A DNA stretch of 19,007 nucleotides from Actinomycetes bacterium (lineage in GTDB: Bacteria > Actinomycetota > Thermoleophilia > Gaiellales > Gaiellaceae): assembly GCA_030624785.1 (NCBI GenBank), contig JAUXJK010000010.1, positions 1 to 19,007 of the forward strand, read 5' to 3'. Numbering within the stretch: position 1 is the first letter of the stretch; each line of letters opens with the position of its first letter. This document shows positions 14,979 to 19,007 of this stretch, piece after piece. The notes under the pieces were generated by a model, which ran no database searches, was not told the origin of the DNA, and was given only the letters and a program-made list of their open reading frames with translations. Made by a program: the position numbers and the translations under genes.

Positions 14979-15640
14979 GCCCGCGTCCGAGCAAGGCTGC
15001 TCTCGCGACGCCACGCGGCGATCCGAGCATGGTCGCCTGAGAGCAATACCTCGGGCACGCCCCAGCCCCGATACTCGGCGGGACGGGTGTAGTGCGCGTA
15101 CTCAGAGCGTCCCTCGAGCTCTTTCGAGAACGTCTCCTCGGTCGTGCTCTCGGTGCTACCGAGTGCGCCGGGAACGTAGCGTGTGACCGCGTCGATCACA
15201 GCCATCGCTGGGATCTCTCCCCCGGAGAGGACATACGGGCCGACGGACAATGCTTCCGGCGCAAGATGGTCATGTACCCGACTGTCGAATCCCTCGAATC
15301 GAGCCGAGAGCAGCGCGATGTGCGACTCGGCCGTCAACTCCTCCACGTATGCCTGGTCGAGTTGTCGTCCCGACGGGCTCAAGGCAATAACTCTTGGAGA
15401 GCATTCGCCCACTGCGCCATACGCGGCCTCGAGGGCTGCATCGACGACATCCACGCGAAGCACCATGCCAGCGCCACCGCCGTATGGTTCGTCATCGACC
15501 TGACCGGCACGAAGCGGCGTGAAGTCTCGATAGCTGAAGATTCGGAGATCGAGCGCGCTACCGAGGACGGCGGCCACGGGACGCTGCTCGCACATCCAGG
15601 CGAACGCATGTGGCACGAGCGTGAAAATGTCGATTCGCAC
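14975..15640 (-). CDS. trmD: tRNA (guanine-N1-)-methyltransferase TrmD
   Basis: A 221-residue SPOUT-class enzyme that uses SAM to make m1G37 in tRNAs and so prevents +1 frameshifting. Family segments: IDIFTLVPHAF at the N-terminus, DEPYGGGAGMV (50-60), LSPSGRQLDQ (87-96), ARFEGFDSRV (113-122), and the knot loop SVGPYVLSGGEIPAM (132-146). The C-terminal segment is YTRPAEYRGWGVPEVLLSGDH (from 184). The general-base Asp of the E. coli enzyme appears as Glu180 (SEYAHYTRP), as is common in actinobacterial sequences. Start GTG, 9 bases after the rimM TAA. Stop overlaps lepB. Confidence 0.96.
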   Translation of the reverse strand: MRIDIFTLVPHAFAWMCEQRPVAAVLGSALDLRIFSYRDFTPLRAGQVDDEPYGGGAGMVLRVDVVDAALEAAYGAVGECSPRVIALSPSGRQLDQAYVEELTAESHIALLSARFEGFDSRVHDHLAPEALSVGPYVLSGGEIPAMAVIDAVTRYVPGALGSTESTTEETFSKELEGRSEYAHYTRPAEYRGWGVPEVLLSGDHARIAAWRRESSLARTRA

Positions 15641-15649
15641 TCACTCACG

Positions 15650-16129
15650 TTAGCCGTCAGGAGCGAAGCTCCTTGCAATAACCACGAGACCCGCACTGAT
15701 ATCCACCCGGAGCACGCACACGTGCACCAGTGGCAATAGTTCGCCGTTGTCGAGCTCGAGTACGTCGTTGGCAGGCCCTGGCAGTACATCGCTGATAACA
15801 CCAACGGGACGAGCGTCGTCGGTCTCGACCCTGAGCCCAACGAGTTGAAAGACGTAGTACTCCTCGGCGCCGAGAATGGGCAGCTGCGATCGGGGAAGCT
15901 CGAGCTGAGCGCCTCTTACTGCTTCGATATCGAGCTTGATCACGGTGCGGCCGCCCGCGCGCTTGGACGCGACGACCCGCACCGGGGCTCGATCAAGGTA
16001 GAGCTCGGATCCGGGCTCGAAATGCGCTGCAGCGTCGCTGGGCTTCTCGACCACAAACGACCCGTCGAGACCGTGGGCCTTTCCGACCCGACCGATTGCG
16101 ACCCAGGTCGCGCTCGAACCGTCGGTCAC
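15650..16129 (-). CDS. rimM: Ribosome maturation factor RimM
   Basis: A 159-residue 16S rRNA processing factor that assists 30S head assembly by binding ribosomal protein S19. The N-terminal RimM domain starts VAIGRVGKAHGLDGSFVV (10-27). The C-terminal PRC-barrel covers about 88-159, with EEYYVFQLVGLRV, PVGVISDVLPGPANDVLEL and LLPLV. The GTG start overlaps the khpA stop as GTGA, consistent with coupled translation inside the rpsP-khpA-rimM-trmD operon. Confidence 0.93.
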   Translation of the reverse strand: MTDGSSATWVAIGRVGKAHGLDGSFVVEKPSDAAAHFEPGSELYLDRAPVRVVASKRAGGRTVIKLDIEAVRGAQLELPRSQLPILGAEEYYVFQLVGLRVETDDARPVGVISDVLPGPANDVLELDNGELLPLVHVCVLRVDISAGLVVIARSFAPDG

Positions 16130-16356
16130 TCGACGATCTCGAGCATCACCCGCTGTCCATTGCGTGCGCCGCCTGAGCGCACGACGGTACGCATGGCCCT
16201 GATGATCCGGCCCTGCTTGCCGATGATCTTGCCAACGTCCTCAGGCGCGACCGAAACTCGGAGCCTGATGCTGTCCTCACGCGTCTGGGCTTCGACACGG
16301 ACCTCATCCGGGTTGTCCACGAGCCGGCGAGCGAGGTATGTAACGAGATCCTGCAT
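16126..16356 (-). CDS. khpA: KH-domain RNA-binding protein KhpA
   Basis: A 76-residue single KH-domain protein (YlqC/KhpA family) that binds RNA and in other bacteria partners with KhpB. The GxxG loop is GKQG (46-49) inside VGKIIGKQGRIIRAMRT. The N-terminus MQDLVTYLARRLVDNPDEV is typical for the family, so the ATG at 16356 is used rather than an upstream codon that would add 28 unrelated residues. It starts 2 bases after the rpsP stop, and its stop overlaps rimM. Confidence 0.94.
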   Translation of the reverse strand: MQDLVTYLARRLVDNPDEVRVEAQTREDSIRLRVSVAPEDVGKIIGKQGRIIRAMRTVVRSGGARNGQRVMLEIVE

Positions 16357-16358
16357 AC

Positions 16359-16613
16359 CTAAGCGGCAGCCTCGGCCTTCGCGGCCGCCTTCATGAGCTT
16401 CTGCACCGCGTTGCTCGCCTCGGCACCTTTGCCGATCCACTCCTCGATACGTTCCGTCTTCAGATCGATCGTCGACGGATCCGTCTGGGGGTTGTACCGC
16501 CCGACTATCTCGATGAAACGACCGTCGCGTGGAGATCTTCGATCCGCCACTACTACCCGGTATATCGGGTTCTTTTTCGAGCCCACTCTCGCGAGCCTAA
16601 TCCGTGCTGCCAC
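16359..16613 (-). CDS. rpsP: 30S ribosomal protein S16
   Basis: An 84-residue S16. It matches the family closely: IRLARVGSKKNPIYRVVVAD, GRFIEIVGRYNPQTDPSTIDL and an Ala-rich tail. Start GTG with a strong GGAGG ribosome binding site 8 bases upstream. It follows ffh after 60 bp in the common ffh-rpsP order, and leads the tightly packed khpA-rimM-trmD block. Confidence 0.97.
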   Translation of the reverse strand: MAARIRLARVGSKKNPIYRVVVADRRSPRDGRFIEIVGRYNPQTDPSTIDLKTERIEEWIGKGAEASNAVQKLMKAAAKAEAAA

Positions 16614-16673
16614 GCTTACAACCTCCGTTGTTTGAGTCTTGATCCTGTAGGAAACAATGCGCCCAACCTGCGT

Positions 16674-18011
16674 TCAGCGACCCTTTCGCTGCTGAGCCAC
16701 AAGTGATTGTAGGTTCGGCGTCTTACCGCCGCTCATCTGCTTCATCATTTTCTGCATCTGCTTGCGCGCGTTCAGGAGCCGGTTGACCTGCTGAACGCTC
16801 GTCCCGCTGCCGCGCGCAATTCGCGCCCGGCGGGCCCCGTTGATCACCTCTGGCGTTTGTCGCTCCTCCCGCGTCATCGAGAGGATGATCGCCTCAACTC
16901 TCTCGAGCTCACGCTCATCGACGTCAACACCTTGAAGTTGCTTTCCTAGACCGGGAATCATCGAGACGACGTTCTTCAGCGACCCCATCTTGCGCATCAT
17001 GCGGTACGACTTGAGGAAGTCATCAAACGTGAGCTGACCGGCGCGCACGCGCGCTTCCATCTCGGCCTGCTCGTCGACGTCAGATGCCTCCTCGGCCTTC
17101 TCGATCAGCGTGAGGACATCGCCCATCCCGAGGATCCGCGACGCCATCCGCTCCGGGTGGAATACCTCGAGGGCCTCGACCTTCTCGCCGTCGGAGCCGA
17201 ACTTGATCGGGGCGCCGGTTACCGCCTTCACCGACAGGGCAGCGCCCCCTCTGGCATCGCCGTCGAGTTTGGTGACGATCACGCCGTCGAACGCGACCCG
17301 CTCCTGGAATGACGTCGCGACATTGACCGCGTCTTGACCGGTCATCGCATCGACCACGAGCAGGATGTTGTGGGGCTTCACTGCTGCGCGGACATCCGTG
17401 AGCTCCTGCATCAACTCGTCGTCGACATGTAGCCGACCCGCAGTGTCGACGATTAGTACGTCGCGCCCCTGGGCGCGGGCCAGCTCGAGAGCGTACGCCG
17501 CCACGGCAGGCGCATCAGTGCTTCCTCGTTCCGCGTAGACCGGGATCTGAAGTTGACGTCCCAGTTGTTCGAGCTGGTCGATAGCAGCCGGGCGAGCGAG
17601 ATCACAGGCTGCAACGGCCGGCGATCGGCCATCCTTACGCAAATAGAGCGCGAGCTTGGCCGCTGCAGTGGTCTTACCGGCGCCCTGCAGGCCGCAGAGC
17701 AAGATCACCGTAGGCGGACGACCCGCGAACGCCAGCGCCGAACTACCGCCACCGAGCAGTTGCGCGAGCTCGTCGTGGACGATCTTCACGACCTGCTCGC
17801 CAGGCGTCAGGCTCTTCAGAACGTCGGTGCCGACTGCACGCTCCTTGACGTCAGCCACGAAGTCCTTGACGACCTTGAAGTTCACATCGGCTTCGAGCAG
17901 AGCGAGCCGGATCTCGCGCAACGCCTTCGTCAGGTCTTCCTCGGTTAGCCGGCCGCGCCCCCGCAAGCCCCCGAGAACGCCCTGCAAACGCTCTGAAAGC
18001 GTGTCAAACAT
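16674..18011 (-). CDS. ffh: Signal recognition particle GTPase Ffh
   Basis: A 445-residue SRP54 homologue that, with 4.5S RNA, binds signal sequences on ribosomes and hands them to FtsY at the membrane. The N domain (1-95) is helical. The G domain contains GLQGAGKT (107-114), CDLARPAA, DTAGRLH (189-195) and TKLDGD (247-252). The C-terminal M domain (about 297-430) has the family's methionine-rich helices, for example KSYRMMRKMG and KQMQKMMKQMSG. No Shine-Dalgarno sequence precedes the ATG, and a TAGACT -10-like box lies just upstream (see the regulatory entry). The receptor gene ftsY lies upstream at the window edge. Confidence 0.97.
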   Translation of the reverse strand: MFDTLSERLQGVLGGLRGRGRLTEEDLTKALREIRLALLEADVNFKVVKDFVADVKERAVGTDVLKSLTPGEQVVKIVHDELAQLLGGGSSALAFAGRPPTVILLCGLQGAGKTTAAAKLALYLRKDGRSPAVAACDLARPAAIDQLEQLGRQLQIPVYAERGSTDAPAVAAYALELARAQGRDVLIVDTAGRLHVDDELMQELTDVRAAVKPHNILLVVDAMTGQDAVNVATSFQERVAFDGVIVTKLDGDARGGAALSVKAVTGAPIKFGSDGEKVEALEVFHPERMASRILGMGDVLTLIEKAEEASDVDEQAEMEARVRAGQLTFDDFLKSYRMMRKMGSLKNVVSMIPGLGKQLQGVDVDERELERVEAIILSMTREERQTPEVINGARRARIARGSGTSVQQVNRLLNARKQMQKMMKQMSGGKTPNLQSLVAQQRKGR

Positions 18012-18018
18012 CGATGTC

Positions 18019-18024
18019 AGTCTA
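18019..18024 (-). promoter_or_regulatory. Possible -10 box for leaderless ffh transcript
   Basis: On the minus strand TAGACT fits the TANNNT form of actinobacterial -10 boxes. It ends 7 bases before the ffh ATG, so transcription would start at or next to the start codon. The lack of any ribosome binding site before ffh agrees with this. There is no convincing -35. Inference only. Confidence 0.3.
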
Positions 18025-18152
18025 TCGACCGCAAAGTGCCCGACAGCCGTCGGAGTCAGGCGGGCCGAGGAGCTGTGACACGTTCATGCGTGACTGACCC
18101 GGCTCACGAAGATCTGTCAGACGCCGATAACACGGGAATGAGGGGCGGCACA

Positions 18153-18509
18153 ATGCCAACGGTGCGGCTGGCTGCACCGAACGGAGCGGTCATTTGCGAG
18201 CGTTGCGAACTCGCACTCACGACCATCTCCAAGTTTCGCATCCTGCGTACACGAGGCGACGAGAACGGGTCAGGCTTGTTGACCAAGCCCGCGACCTGGG
18301 CGCACACACTGTTCCGCAAGAACGCGGTCGACGTCGTTTTCCTCGATCGCAATCTGCGCGTTGTGAAAGTTACGGCGCACGTTGCGCCGTGGCGCATTGC
18401 GGCGTGTCGACAGGCATCGGCAGTCGTTGAGCTGCCTGCTGGCGAAGCGGGTCGACGCGGCGTGCGCCTGGGGCTCCGCCTCGTTTCGAACCCCAACGGC
18501 CCCTCCTAG
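18153..18509 (+). CDS. DUF192 family protein
   Basis: A 118-residue protein of the DUF192 family, whose function is not settled. Typical segments are ICERCELALT (14-23), the core VDVVFLDRNLRVVKV (59-73), PWR (79-81) and the late AVVELPAGEAGRRGVRLG (90-107). Two normally well-kept parts differ: the GLMGR-like loop reads RILRTRGDENGSGLL, and the IHTFFMRFPIDV-like segment reads AHTLFRKNAVDV. No signal peptide is seen, whereas many Gram-negative members are exported. The ATG at 18153 has GAGGGG upstream at good spacing; an earlier ATG at 18036 would add 39 unrelated residues. It is the only intact plus-strand gene in the right half, wedged between ftsY and ffh. Confidence 0.85.
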   Translation: MPTVRLAAPNGAVICERCELALTTISKFRILRTRGDENGSGLLTKPATWAHTLFRKNAVDVVFLDRNLRVVKVTAHVAPWRIAACRQASAVVELPAGEAGRRGVRLGLRLVSNPNGPS

Positions 18510-18537
18510 TCACCCGACGAGGCATCGCGTTGGACGG

Positions 18538-18551
18538 GGTGCATGCGCACC
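18538..18551. terminator. Weak hairpin between convergent DUF192 gene and ftsY
   Basis: GGTGC-ATGC-GCACC forms a 5-bp stem with a 4-base loop in the 67-bp gap where the two genes converge. The position suits a bidirectional terminator, but there is no U-tract on either strand and the stem is short. Confidence 0.25.
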
Positions 18552-18576
18552 AAGCCGCAATGGTCACACGTCCCGA

Positions 18577-19007
18577 CTATTCCTCGTCTTCGCCGCCGAG
18601 AAGGGCCTGGGTGAAACCGCGCGCGTCGAAGGGCTGAAGATCCTCGACCCCCTCGCCAACGCCAACGAGCTTTACCGGCAGATCGAGCTCGTGGCCGATC
18701 GCGAGCACGATCCCTCCCTTCGCGGTGCCGTCCAACTTCGTGAGGACCACCCCGGTCACCTCGACGGTCTCTTGGAACAGCGCGGCTTGGCGAAGCCCGT
18801 TCTGACCGGTCGTTGCGTCAACCACGAGCAGCGTCTCGTGCGGGGCGCCCTCGAGCTTGTTTGCGATAACGCGACGTACTTTCGCGAGCTCTTCCATCAG
18901 GTTCGTCTGAGTGTGAAGCCGCCCGGCGGTATCGACGAGCACGACATCTCGACGGCGTGCGATGCCAGCCTCAATCGCATCGAACGCGACCGCACCAGGA
19001 TCTCCGC
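18577..19007 (-). CDS. ftsY: Signal recognition particle receptor FtsY, 3' part only
   Basis: The C-terminal 143 codons of FtsY; the gene runs off the window at 19007. The visible part of the G domain includes GDPGAVAFDAIEAG just inside the window edge, then VLVDTAGRLH, LLVVDATTGQNG and VVLTKLDGTAKGG. The end is LVGVGEGVEDLQPFDARGFTQALL. FtsY is the membrane-side GTPase that docks the Ffh-ribosome complex. The GVGE..DLQPFD ending distinguishes it from Ffh. The upstream portion, including the acidic and membrane-targeting A domain, is outside the window. Confidence 0.96.
   Translation of the reverse strand, partial: GDPGAVAFDAIEAGIARRRDVVLVDTAGRLHTQTNLMEELAKVRRVIANKLEGAPHETLLVVDATTGQNGLRQAALFQETVEVTGVVLTKLDGTAKGGIVLAIGHELDLPVKLVGVGEGVEDLQPFDARGFTQALLGGEDEE

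Noticed and set aside
14975..15640. TrmD general-base Asp replaced by Glu180
   Set aside because: Glu at this site is common in actinobacterial TrmD (a LLEGP-type motif), so it is not unusual.
1..19007. tRNA genes, CRISPR arrays, transposases, att sites
   Set aside because: Read for T-loop-like motifs, regularly spaced repeats and transposase-like proteins; none were convincing.

Overview
The window is about 19 kb of GC-rich bacterial chromosome. It most likely comes from an actinobacterium, and my best guess is class Thermoleophilia. The grounds are gene order (ffh-rpsP-khpA-rimM-trmD and rnhB-yraN-comM-dprA), an RpoD-type sigma factor, KorAB, an ergothioneine locus, frequent GTG/TTG starts and a Cys-containing insert after the catalytic Ser of LepB. 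I have no rRNA marker, so the class-level call is an inference. I saw no tRNA, rRNA, CRISPR array or insertion sequence.

Left part, mostly plus strand (1-7244). A 63-codon ORF preceded by two perfect stem-loops is followed by about 475 bp with no convincing gene. Then come a sigma-70 factor (914-1900) and an Mn-type superoxide dismutase (1990-2586). A minus-strand ATP-grasp ligase (2617-3801) lies divergent from a plus-strand cassette of egtB, egtD and a fold-type II PLP enzyme. EgtD makes hercynine from histidine, and EgtB adds the sulfur substrate to give the sulfoxide. No canonical egtA, egtC or egtE is visible. The ATP-grasp ligase and the serine/threonine-dehydratase-like lyase are therefore candidates for the missing ligase and C-S lyase steps. 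This is the most interesting hypothesis in the window.

Right part, almost all minus strand (7246-19007), read from high to low coordinates: ftsY (partial), ffh, rpsP, khpA, rimM, trmD, lepB, rplS, rnhB, yraN, comM, dprA, korA, korB. Tight junctions suggest translational coupling: GTGA at khpA/rimM, ATGA at trmD/lepB, TTGA at rnhB/yraN and TAG-ATG at korA/korB. The block combines protein targeting and export (SRP GTPases, signal peptidase), ribosome and tRNA maturation, DNA uptake and processing, and 2-oxoglutarate:ferredoxin oxidoreductase. A plus-strand DUF192 gene sits between ftsY and ffh.

Two neighbouring lesions stand out. comM is split by a frameshift near 11530-11536. In the gap between yraN and comM, a plus-strand DUF3052 gene survives only as an N-terminally truncated remnant with a one-base frameshift at about 12743. 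Either this stretch is decaying or the assembly carries small errors here.
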